Shown here one piece after another: positions 1-7,467 of a stretch of 64,000 bases of DNA. The notes beneath the pieces are model-generated. The model was not told the DNA's origin and did not search any database. It saw only the letters and a list, made by a program, of their open reading frames with translations. Each line of letters opens with the position of its first letter. Positions within the stretch are counted from its first letter, which is position 1. This stretch comes from Azophilus sp965116165 (GTDB lineage: Bacteria; Pseudomonadota; Gammaproteobacteria; Pseudomonadales; Azotimanducaceae), in the NCBI GenBank assembly GCA_965116165.1, contig OZ220484.1:1984001-2048000 (forward strand), read 5' to 3'. Position numbers and translations under genes: made by a program.

Positions 1-982
1 CCTTGACGGAAACCACGGCGGTCAAGCCCTCCCTCGCATCGTCGCCCGTGGTTCCCACCTGATCTTTTTTAAGAAGCCCCTCCTGCTCGATGTATTGATT
101 CAAGGTGCGGGTGAGTGCGGCGCGAAAGCCGGCCAAATGGGTGCCGCCGTCCGCCTGGGGAATATTGTTGGTGTAGCTGAAGACCTGCTCCTGAAAGCTA
201 TCGTTCCACTGCATCGCCACCTCGACCCCGATGCCGTCCCCGCGCTCGGCATCGAAGCCGAACACATCGCTTAGGGGGGTCTTGTTTCTGTTGAGATAGG
301 CAACGAAGGCGCGCAGCCCCCCCTCATAGACGAAACGCTCGTCCTTGCCGGTGCGCTCGTCGATCAGACGAATGTTGACCCCCGAATTGAGGAAGGCCAG
401 TTCCCGCAAACGCTTGGCCAAAATGTCGTAGTGAAATTCGACGTTGTTGAAGGTTTCATGCGAGGGCTCAAAGTAACACTCCGTGCCCGTTGCATCCGTT
501 TCCCCAACCACCTTCAACGGCATTTCCGGCTCGCCGTCCGCATAGGTTTGTTCAAAGACATTGCCATCGCGACGCACGGTCAGTCGAAACACCTTCGATA
601 AGGCATTGACAACAGATACGCCCACGCCATGCAGGCCACCGGAGACCTTGTAGCTGTCGTCGTCGAACTTCCCGCCGGCGTGCAGGGTGGTCATGATGAC
701 TTCGGCCGCCGAAACTCGCTCTTCCGGATGAATATCGACCGGAATGCCGCGTCCATTATCGCGAACCGTCACGGATTCGCCGGGGTGGATGACCACCCGA
801 ATGTCGTCGCAATAGCCAGCAAGCGCCTCGTCTATGGCATTGTCAACCAATTCCTGCACCATGTGGTGCAAACCGGTGCCATCGTCCGTATCGCCAATGT
901 ACATCCCGGGACGCTTGCGAACCGCATCAAGACCACGCAAGACCTTGATATTGCTGGAATCGTAGGTGTCTTCCGCCATCAT
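1..982 (-). CDS. gyrB: DNA gyrase subunit B, N-terminal part (cut by window edge)
   Basis: This is the ATPase half of the type II topoisomerase that introduces negative supercoils. Read on the minus strand it starts with ATGATG at 982 or 979 and continues MMAEDTYDSSNIKVLRGLDA, then the GHKL ATP-binding motifs QELVDNAIDEA, DNGRGIPVDIHPEE and GGLHGVGVSVVNALS. About 327 codons are present and the reading frame runs off the left edge, so the 3' part lies outside the window. A weak purine stretch (GGGATAA) precedes the start. It is the expected neighbour of recF in the gyrB-recF-dnaN-dnaA cluster, although a repeat element sits between gyrB and recF here. Assignment is secure. Confidence 0.97.
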   Translation of the reverse strand, partial: MMAEDTYDSSNIKVLRGLDAVRKRPGMYIGDTDDGTGLHHMVQELVDNAIDEALAGYCDDIRVVIHPGESVTVRDNGRGIPVDIHPEERVSAAEVIMTTLHAGGKFDDDSYKVSGGLHGVGVSVVNALSKVFRLTVRRDGNVFEQTYADGEPEMPLKVVGETDATGTECYFEPSHETFNNVEFHYDILAKRLRELAFLNSGVNIRLIDERTGKDERFVYEGGLRAFVAYLNRNKTPLSDVFGFDAERGDGIGVEVAMQWNDSFQEQVFSYTNNIPQADGGTHLAGFRAALTRTLNQYIEQEGLLKKDQVGTTGDDAREGLTAVVSVK

Positions 983-1078
983 TTATCCCGCTTAAGCTGT
1001 GCGCCGGGCATTTCCTCAAAGCAACGACGGGGAGGCTGTCGCCCTGAAAGTTGACCCATTCCCATACCCATGTTTTAG

Positions 1079-1268
1079 CCCGACCCCTTCATGAATAAAC
1101 GACTGCGGCCACCAACTGCGGCCACCAATAGCAGCGAAAGCGCCGGGTGCGCTCCCGCTGCGTGCTCAACGTGCCGTCAAGCATGCCTCTGTGCGCTCTT
1201 ACCCCGCGCACCCACTGATTTCACGGCTCTTGCCGCCCTCGCCACGTTCATTCATGAAATAGGTCAGG
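1079..1268. repeat. Family 2 inverted-repeat element, copy 1 (gyrB-recF spacer)
   Basis: This is a non-coding element of about 190 bp. Its left end reads CCCGACCCCTTCATGAAT and its right end ATTCATGAAATAGGTCAGG, which are imperfect inverted repeats. The interior is clearly homologous to 39102-39277 (shared stretches such as GTGCCGTCAAGCA and TCGCCACGTTCATTCA). Flanks are TTAG on the left and CTAG on the right. The right CTAG contains the recF stop codon (CTA on the plus strand, TAG on the minus strand). The interior carries a tandem duplication of CTGCGGCCACCAA. No transposase is present, so this looks like a MITE-type element. Confidence 0.75.
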
Positions 1269-2357
1269 CTAGCGAACCGTCTCTACCCGACCCTGTTTCA
1301 CGTGAAACAAGGCGACATTGTCGGGTCCGAACAAGGCACCGAATTCTTCGTTTGGCGAGCGGGTGGACGTTGAAATCACTTGGCATCCACTCGATTGCAG
1401 CAACGCAAGCATCTTAGAGCCATGTACAGCATCCAATTCGGCACCCAAATCGTCGATCAAGAAAACACTTTGCTGCCCGGTGTCATCCTTCAACAACCGA
1501 GCCTGCGCCAGAATCAGGGCAATCGCCGCCAGCTTGCCCTGCCCCCGCGAAAGGATGGCACCGGCGTCTTTGTCCGCCACTTTGAATGACAGGTCGGCAC
1601 GATGTGGACCCAATCCGGTAGACCCCGATTTTACATCGTTATCGAACGAATCACCTAGGACTTTGGAGAGATTCGCCTCGCCCCAACCGTTCTTGTAAGC
1701 CAGTTCGACGGGAAGATCGGGCTCAAGGCCGGCAAGCGCCGTATCGAAGTGCGGTTTCAGTTGGGCAACATACTCGCAACGATATTCGTGGACCGGCGCC
1801 GCTGCCCGACACAGAGCGTCTGTCCATACCCGAATATCCGAAGCGTTGCGCGTGCTTCCCCAAGACTTGAGGACCGCATTTCTTTGCCTAAGGGTGGACA
1901 GGTAGTCCCTAAGCGCCGGGAGAAACCCAGGTTTCACGTGAAACATGCCCCAGTCCAGGCATTGTCTACGCTCTGCCGGACCACCGAAAAGCAACTGGCT
2001 GATTTCGGGGAGTATGAGGTGTATCGGGAGCAGCGCCGCCGCATCCGACAGCCGGCTGGCTTCTGCCCGGTCCACATGGAGCTGGGTCTTGCCGGAGCGT
2101 TCCCTGCACAGCCCCAACGACCGGCCAGCATCCAATTCGACCCGAATCAGCAGCCTGCGTTCGTCGGCTTTAATAAGCGGCGCCATTCGGCGGCCTCTAA
2201 ACGACCGCCCTCGAGCGAGCAGGTGCACGGCTTCGAGCACGGATGTCTTGCCGGCCCCATTCGCTCCAAAAAGGTAATTGAACCGCGGATTGAGTTCGAG
2301 CGAAACCGCGCCTAGGTTGCGGAAATGTGAAATTTCCAGCTCACGGATAATCACCAA
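1269..2357 (-). CDS. recF: DNA replication and repair protein RecF
   Basis: RecF is an SMC-like ATPase that loads RecA at gaps in the RecFOR pathway. The 362-residue product has the usual length. Walker A GANGAGKT is at residues 31-38, an ABC-type signature LSRGQGK is near residue 270, and a Walker B VFLIDDLGAELD follows. It lies 44 bp downstream of dnaN on the same strand, consistent with a dnaN-recF unit. Its coding sequence contains two copies of a parS-like palindrome, and its TAG stop coincides with the CTAG flank of a repeat element. Confidence 0.96.
   Translation of the reverse strand: MVIIRELEISHFRNLGAVSLELNPRFNYLFGANGAGKTSVLEAVHLLARGRSFRGRRMAPLIKADERRLLIRVELDAGRSLGLCRERSGKTQLHVDRAEASRLSDAAALLPIHLILPEISQLLFGGPAERRQCLDWGMFHVKPGFLPALRDYLSTLRQRNAVLKSWGSTRNASDIRVWTDALCRAAAPVHEYRCEYVAQLKPHFDTALAGLEPDLPVELAYKNGWGEANLSKVLGDSFDNDVKSGSTGLGPHRADLSFKVADKDAGAILSRGQGKLAAIALILAQARLLKDDTGQQSVFLIDDLGAELDAVHGSKMLALLQSSGCQVISTSTRSPNEEFGALFGPDNVALFHVKQGRVETVR
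1294..1309. other. parS centromere site 1 (inside recF)
   Basis: The 16-mer TGTTTCACGTGAAACA is the perfect palindromic parS consensus bound by chromosomal ParB proteins. It lies at the 3' end of the recF reading frame, about 19 kb from parAB in this window and about 4.5 kb from the presumed origin, the distance range where parS sites usually cluster. Function is inferred from the exact consensus match and the presence of parA and parB. Confidence 0.88.
1930..1945. other. parS-like site 2 (inside recF)
   Basis: GGTTTCACGTGAAACA differs from the parS consensus at the first position only and keeps the 14-bp core GTTTCACGTGAAAC. It lies about 0.6 kb from site 1, also inside recF. Paired parS sites close to the origin are common in proteobacteria. 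Confidence 0.8.
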
Positions 2358-2401
2358 GCCAGTGCTCGCTATCTTCAGCCCAAGCTCTGCGCCACTCTCT
2401 A

Positions 2402-3514
2402 TCAGAGCCGCATCGGCATAATGACATAGCTGGCCAAATCTTCGTTGGACGATTGAATCAGTGCGCTGTTATTGCTTTCGGAGACACCCAAACTTACATC
2501 CGCCGACGGCATGACATTCAAGACATCCTGCAAATAGCCCACATTGAAGCCAACTTCCATGGGAGAGCCCTCATAAGCAACGCTAACGACCTCTTCCGCC
2601 TCCTCCTGCTCTGGATTATTGGCGCGAATCGTTAGCTGATCCCCTGTCACGGACAGCTTGACACCGCGATATTTCTCGTTGCTGAGAATCGACGCCCTTT
2701 GAAAGGCAAGTTTCAGCGTGTCGCGGTCACCCTGCATGGTTCTTGATACGTCGGACGGAATGACTTTCTCGTAATCGGGGAATTGCCCGTCGATTAGGCG
2801 GGAGGTCAGATGATACTGGCCGTATCCGACCCGCAGGTGGTTTTCGCTTACGAAGAGCCGGAGGCTGCCATCGGCCTCATCAAGCAATCGCGCTATCTCA
2901 TGGACGCCTTTGCGCGGCACGATTACTTGCAATCGTTCCACATCCTGATCTTGGACACCTTTTTGCAAGGTGCACATAGCAAGCCGGTGCCCATCGGTCG
3001 CCACCGTGCGCAGGTGGTCTGCGGTCACTTCGAGCAGCATGCCGTTTAGGAAGTAGCGCACATCCTGCTGCGCCATCGAAAAACTTACCTTATCGACCAA
3101 GCGATGCATATCCTCACTGCTCAGTTCGAGCTGCGTTTCCCCCTCGCCGCTTTCGACCTTGGGGAAATCCGAGGGCGGAAGCACGGCTAGGGTAAATCGA
3201 CTGCGCCCCGACCGTAGTATCGCGCGCTCATCGCGAATCTCGACCGATATGTTTGCCGTTTCGGGAAGCGAGCGCCAAATATCCGCCCACTTGCGCGCCG
3301 GAATGGTCGCTTCGCCTTCTTGGTCTATCGCGACCGAAGGGATATCCGCCACCAACTCAACTTCGAGATCCGTCGCCGTCAGCCTTAGCTGGCCATCACT
3401 CGTCGCCCGGACATGCAAGTTCGCCAGTATCGGTAACGTTTGCCGACGCTCGACAACGCCGGTAGCCAACTGCAGGGGCCGCAGCAACAGCTCACGATTG
3501 GCGGAAAACTTCAT
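2402..3514 (-). CDS. dnaN: DNA polymerase III sliding clamp (beta subunit)
   Basis: DnaN forms the ring-shaped clamp that tethers polymerase III to DNA. I choose the ATG at 3514 (MKFSANRELLLRPLQLATGV), which gives 370 residues, close to the roughly 366 of the family; an in-frame upstream start at 3562 would add 16 unlikely residues. Family landmarks include RRQTLPILANL near the N-terminus and the C-terminal YVIMPMRL, the usual ending of beta clamps. It sits between recF and a small secreted-protein gene, whereas dnaN normally abuts dnaA. Confidence 0.96.
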   Translation of the reverse strand: MKFSANRELLLRPLQLATGVVERRQTLPILANLHVRATSDGQLRLTATDLEVELVADIPSVAIDQEGEATIPARKWADIWRSLPETANISVEIRDERAILRSGRSRFTLAVLPPSDFPKVESGEGETQLELSSEDMHRLVDKVSFSMAQQDVRYFLNGMLLEVTADHLRTVATDGHRLAMCTLQKGVQDQDVERLQVIVPRKGVHEIARLLDEADGSLRLFVSENHLRVGYGQYHLTSRLIDGQFPDYEKVIPSDVSRTMQGDRDTLKLAFQRASILSNEKYRGVKLSVTGDQLTIRANNPEQEEAEEVVSVAYEGSPMEVGFNVGYLQDVLNVMPSADVSLGVSESNNSALIQSSNEDLASYVIMPMRL

Positions 3515-3751
3515 GGCTCCCTCCGAAGGTAAACCCCGAACCGTTGATATGAGGACCGGCAACTCAAAGGCTGATTCATTTGCGAACCTCGTCAGCGATC
3601 AGAAGACGCTAGTGTAACGCTTTGGGGTTGCAAAATAGCAAACAACTTGATGAAACCACAGCAATTCCATGCTCCCGAAGAGGACACCCGACAAGCGGCC
3701 TTGCGCTCCATCCGACCGTTCATGCCGCATCATGGGCTCTGCTCTGGCCAC

Positions 3752-3777
3752 AAAAAAGGCCGCCAGAGCACGGCCTT
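3752..3777 (-). terminator. Rho-independent terminator after the small secreted-protein gene
   Basis: On the minus strand AAGGCCG, an 8-nt loop and CGGCCTT are followed by a short T run. It starts 12 bp past the stop of the gene at 3790-4134, so it probably ends that transcript before dnaN. An overlapping 8-bp inverted repeat (GCTCTGGC ... GCCAGAGC, 3741-3769) could form an alternative hairpin. Confidence 0.72.
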
Positions 3778-3789
3778 GATAGTGTGTCG

Positions 3790-4134
3790 TTAGGGTATGT
3801 GTCGCTTTTCTCTAAAGAGGAGTGTTCCTTGCTCATAGTGCTCACAAATGGTGCCATTTGCTATGTCTTGCTCTAGTTCAAGTGTGTACATGTGTAGACC
3901 GATGAAGGTGTTGCATTTTTCGTCTCTATCTATGATTTCTTTTTTGGATGTGTTCTTCATTAATGTGTCGAGGATTTTTCGCACTTCGTCTTCGGTGCGT
4001 AGGTGTGAGGAAGCCAAGTAGGTGTGTAGTGCGGCTTGAAGTATTTTTACTTCTTCGCATTCCCATTCTGGGTCTGGTGCCGCTTGAGCGGTTCCCGCGA
4101 TTAGCAGTGCTGTCAGTATTGCGATTCGTTTCAT
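3790..4134 (-). CDS. Small secreted protein of unknown function
   Basis: I do not recognise the family. The start at 4134 is supported by a GGGAGA ribosome-binding site seven bases upstream and yields 114 residues. The N-terminus MKRIAILTALLIAGTAQA is a typical Sec signal peptide with likely cleavage after residue 18. The mature part is mostly helical, charged and has three cysteines (26, 74, 97). Base composition is visibly more A+T-rich than the flanking replication genes, which suggests it was acquired. It lies between dnaA and dnaN, which are normally adjacent, and has its own terminator, so it is probably a separate transcription unit. Confidence 0.72.
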   Translation of the reverse strand: MKRIAILTALLIAGTAQAAPDPEWECEEVKILQAALHTYLASSHLRTEDEVRKILDTLMKNTSKKEIIDRDEKCNTFIGLHMYTLELEQDIANGTICEHYEQGTLLFREKRHIP

Positions 4135-4415
4135 GTCATATCTCCCATGTGAAGGATAGGTTGCCAGCCTGCCGGTCGTATCTGAATACGACATCCCACA
4201 GCATTTCGTCGATTAGCTCTAAAGTGATTTCAATGTGGGTGCGATGCCCCAAATTTCACGGCAGTCCGCCTAGCCCCGCCAGCAGCAGATCACAGCAGCG
4301 CCAGCATCATACGCGGGTGGTAGTATCGTGCGATCCCGTGCCCCGCCCGCTCACTCGGAAGGCGTTCATCGGACTCCGGCACAAATTGCTCAATCCAAGG
4401 GCGATCAGATGCTTT

Positions 4416-5801
4416 TTATGAGGCGGTCAACAACCGATTCAAATTATGGTTGTCTTCGGCGAGGCCACCTGTGTTCTCATTGATCAAATCCCTGATTTTT
4501 CGGCAAGCGTACAGCACGGTGGTGTGGTCCCGTCCACCAAAGGCTTCGCCAATCTCGGGCAGTGAATGGCTCGTCAATTGCTTCGATAGGAACATCGCCA
4601 TCTGCCGCGGCCGCGCAATGTTCCGGCTCCTACGCGGCGAATGCAGGTCGGAAATCCTAATTTTGTAGTACTCAGCGACGGTGCGCTTAATTTCATCAAT
4701 GCCGATGCGGCGGGGCTGATTGGCAAACATGTCCCCAAGTGCTCGTTTCGCCAGTTCACTGGTAATCCGCGTGGCCGTAAAACGAGCATTGGCGATGAGC
4801 CGCTGCAAGGCCCCTTCGAGTTCCCGCACATTGGACCGGATGCGTTCGGCAATGAAGAACGCAACCTCCGGATCGAGCGGCAGGCGCTCCGCTCTCGCTT
4901 TCTCCAGCAAAATGGCAACGCGCGTCTCCAATCCGGGTATCTCAACCTCTAGCGACAACCCCCAAACAAAGCGGGATTGCAGCCTCAGCTCCAATCCTTC
5001 GATCTCGCTCGGATAGCGGTCGCTAGTAAACACCATTTGCCCGCCGGAATCATGTAAGCTATTGAATAAATGGAAAAATTCCTCTTGGGAACGATTTTTT
5101 TTGGCGAAAAATTGTATGTCGTCGATTAAGAGCACATCCGCAGAGCGATAAAATTCGACGAACTCGTGCATGGTTGTTCCCTTCGCCATCCGGCATGCGT
5201 CGGCCATGTCCTGAACGAATCCCTGGGAACGCACATAAATCAGCTTGGCGTCGGGCGAGGCTTGCAATAACTGGTTGCCAAGCGCCTGTATAAGATGGGT
5301 TTTGCCAAGCCCCGCCGCACCGTAGAGCAACAGCGGGTTGGGGGATTGAGAAGACCGGTGCACAGCCTGCATGGCGGCAGCCTTGGCCAATTCATTGGAT
5401 TTGCCCTCAACGAAGTTTTCGAAGGTGAACCCCTGGTTGAGCACCTGGCTGCCCGTCCGAGTTTTCTCCAAGCGGCGAGTCATCTCCCCCTGGCTCTTTT
5501 TCTTTTTGACGCGGCCGGTGCCGTTGGCGCGCAAGGGCTGCGACGCGGGGCCCTCGGGGTGGTCGATTGCAATTTCAACCACCAACGGCCGCTCCGGTAT
5601 TTCTGTCTCGCCAAGCAGTTCATTGATGCGCGCGAGATAGGCGCTCTTGATTTGGTCCCTGACGTAACGGTTCGGTGCCAGCAACTCCAAACGTCCGTTA
5701 TTTTTTCGAGCCTGCAACGGTTTGATGCAGGTATCAAACTGCTGGGATGATAATTCACACTGCAATTGGTCGACACAGTGCTGCCAAACACTTCGCCTCA
5801 C
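4416..5801 (-). CDS. dnaA: Chromosomal replication initiator DnaA
   Basis: DnaA is the AAA+ ATPase that binds DnaA boxes and opens oriC. The protein has 461 residues. Domain I starts WQHCVDQLQCELSSQQFDTC. Domain III has Walker A GAAGLGKT at residues 161-168 and Walker B VLLIDDIQF. The C-terminal domain IV ends with the DNA-binding signature GGRDHTTVLYACRKI. It is transcribed away from the spacer at 5802-6486, which carries candidate DnaA boxes. The separation from dnaN by an extra gene and about 0.9 kb is unusual. Confidence 0.98.
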   Translation of the reverse strand: MRRSVWQHCVDQLQCELSSQQFDTCIKPLQARKNNGRLELLAPNRYVRDQIKSAYLARINELLGETEIPERPLVVEIAIDHPEGPASQPLRANGTGRVKKKKSQGEMTRRLEKTRTGSQVLNQGFTFENFVEGKSNELAKAAAMQAVHRSSQSPNPLLLYGAAGLGKTHLIQALGNQLLQASPDAKLIYVRSQGFVQDMADACRMAKGTTMHEFVEFYRSADVLLIDDIQFFAKKNRSQEEFFHLFNSLHDSGGQMVFTSDRYPSEIEGLELRLQSRFVWGLSLEVEIPGLETRVAILLEKARAERLPLDPEVAFFIAERIRSNVRELEGALQRLIANARFTATRITSELAKRALGDMFANQPRRIGIDEIKRTVAEYYKIRISDLHSPRRSRNIARPRQMAMFLSKQLTSHSLPEIGEAFGGRDHTTVLYACRKIRDLINENTGGLAEDNHNLNRLLTAS

Positions 5802-6486
5802 GCTTCGCCCCCCGATTGGCCGCTTAAAACTTGTTGCTTTGTTTTCATTCTATCCACTGGCAGGCCACCTTCAAAGCCATTGGTGGGCGAATGCCGGGGT
5901 TTGTCTTAATCCCGTAACACATTCAGTAACATAGCAAGAGACAGTTGCAGTGGTGTTAATCGCCGACTGCGCTCAGCCATGTGGGTAAATTTCCGAACTA
6001 GCTGTAGATAGTTTCGTTTCTTTATTTATTTTCAACATCTTAAGATGAGCGCCCGTGAATACGGCGGTAACCGTTCGGGCAAGTCGTGGAACACAACGGC
6101 TGGAGAGACGGACATTGACCCCGTGCATCAAGCCCCCGGATTTCCTGTGAACAACTTCTGAATTTCAATGTGCGCCACGGGGGTACGCCGCTTTCATCGC
6201 AGCCTATCCACAATTCCATCCCCCTCGTCGGCAACAGGGGCGCAAGGCATGTGGACGGTTTTGCACAGATTTCGGCCACCCAACAACAAACAAATATATT
6301 CATACAATAAGAACTACTATTGCTCCCGGCTGAGCCTGTGACGATTTGCGTGTTGCTATCTCGCCCTTCGGAAGGTGCATCAGTTCGACATCTACACGAA
6401 CCGAACAATGCGCGAGACGTTGTTGCGTTGACACCCATCGGAACCGCAAATAGAATCGCGCACCCTTTCCAAGGTATCGGCACCAC
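5802..6486. other. oriC: Probable chromosomal replication origin (dnaA-rpmH spacer)
   Basis: This 685-bp gene-free interval separates divergent dnaA and rpmH, the oriC position known from Pseudomonas relatives. DnaA-box-like 9-mers are TTACCCACA (minus, 5980-5988), TTGTTCACA (minus, 6146-6154), CTATCCACA (plus, 6204-6212) and TTTTGCACA (plus, 6259-6267); the last fits TTWTNCACA exactly and the others differ at one position. A+T-rich stretches at about 6008-6036 and 6285-6320 could be the unwinding element. Promoters for dnaA and rpmH must also lie here. The open frame across 6040-6486 on the minus strand looks non-coding. Confidence 0.75.
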
Positions 6487-6621
6487 GTGAAAAGAACGTT
6501 TCAGCCCAGCAACCTAAAGCGCAAGCGCAGGCATGGTTTCCGGGCGCGGATGTCAACGTGCGCGGGTCGCAAGACGATCAATGCCCGTCGCGCCAAGGGA
6601 CGCAAGCGGTTGACGGTCTAG
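6487..6621 (+). CDS. rpmH: 50S ribosomal protein L34
   Basis: This 44-residue ribosomal protein starts with GTG at 6487 and reads (M)KRTFQPSNLKRKRRHGFR, then ARMSTCAGRKTINARRAKG and RKRLTV. Length and both ends match the L34 family. It is the first gene rightward of the origin and is followed by rnpA after 113 bp, the conserved rpmH-rnpA order. Confidence 0.97.
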   Translation: MKRTFQPSNLKRKRRHGFRARMSTCAGRKTINARRAKGRKRLTV

Positions 6622-6734
6622 TGTTCCGTCTCGGGCGAGAGCGAGCCGTCGAACCTCAAGGTTGAGACGGGAATTGACCGCCGCCTCGGCAAGCGGCCAG
6701 ACCCGCAACCCTCCGTAGCCACTCCCGAGGACCG

Positions 6735-7106
6735 ATGTTGCCGAGGGGAACCCATGAATTTCCGAAGCGCCACCGCCTCAACCGGGCGGCTGAGTTTCAG
6801 CGTGTCCTGCACTCGGCGCGGTTTCGCAGGAATCGCGGACCATTACGAATCCTCGCCGTTGCGAATACAATGCCCACCGCCCGACTCGGGCTCATAGTCG
6901 GGAAGCGAGCGCTGCGCCACGCCTACCGGCGCAACGCCGTCAAACGGGTGGTACGCGAGGTGTTTCGAACCAGCCGAAGCAAATTGCCGGCGGCGGATGT
7001 GGTCGTGCAACTGCGCGGCTCCATCGGTCGCGACGAGTTGCGGAGGGGGTTGGAGGAAGGATTCAAGGCTATGGCGCAATCAATGGATAAGAAAGAGGCG
7101 GGGTAG
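6735..7106 (+). CDS. rnpA: Ribonuclease P protein component
   Basis: RnpA is the protein subunit that helps RNase P RNA mature tRNA 5' ends. The 123-residue basic protein has FPKRHRLNRAAEFQRVLHS near the N-terminus, ARLGLIVGKRALRHA, and the RNR signature YRRNAVKRVVREVFR that contacts P RNA. It follows rpmH and precedes yidD in the standard order. The exact start is not certain, but ATG at 6735 gives a normal length. Confidence 0.95.
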   Translation: MLPRGTHEFPKRHRLNRAAEFQRVLHSARFRRNRGPLRILAVANTMPTARLGLIVGKRALRHAYRRNAVKRVVREVFRTSRSKLPAADVVVQLRGSIGRDELRRGLEEGFKAMAQSMDKKEAG

Positions 7107-7201
7107 TGCCGGTGGACGGTTGCCAAACATCACAGTTGGCGGCCAAGCGGTCGTCGGTCGATACGCATCGTCGGCGGGCCGTTGGCAAGGGGTCGCCGAC
7201 G

Positions 7202-7462
7202 ATGCCGCTGTCAGCCATTCTTGCCAGGACGCACACGGCGGCAAACCATGCGCTCATGGGCTTGGTGCGACTCTATCAACTCACCCTAAGTCCTTTCGTG
7301 GGCGGGCAATGCCGCTTTTATCCCACCTGCTCGAACTACGCCCTGCAGGCGCTGGAGAGCCACGGTGTGCTCAGGGGTTCCTGGCTCGCCCTCAAGCGGC
7401 TGCTGAAGTGCCATCCATTTCATCCGGGCGGTGTTGATTTGCCGCCCAAGACCGGAGAATAG
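7202..7462 (+). CDS. yidD: Membrane protein insertion efficiency factor YidD
   Basis: YidD is a small membrane-associated protein that assists YidC-dependent insertion. I choose ATG 7202 (86 residues, against about 85 for the E. coli protein), preceded by AAGGGG. A GTG at 7106 overlapping the rnpA stop would add 32 unconserved residues. The core LVRLYQLTLSPFVGGQ, CRFYPTCSNYALQAL and KCHPFHPGG motifs identify the family. yidC starts 5 bp after its stop. Confidence 0.93.
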   Translation: MPLSAILARTHTAANHALMGLVRLYQLTLSPFVGGQCRFYPTCSNYALQALESHGVLRGSWLALKRLLKCHPFHPGGVDLPPKTGE

Positions 7463-7467
7463 AGGCT

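Noticed and set aside
1091..1417. 108-codon frame starting MNKRLRPPTAAT
   Set aside because: Its first half is repeat copy 1 and its second half is antisense to recF.
6040..6486. 148-codon open frame on the minus strand of the dnaA-rpmH spacer
   Set aside because: It overlaps the candidate DnaA boxes, ends at the rpmH start, shows no recognisable domain, and the interval behaves like an origin.
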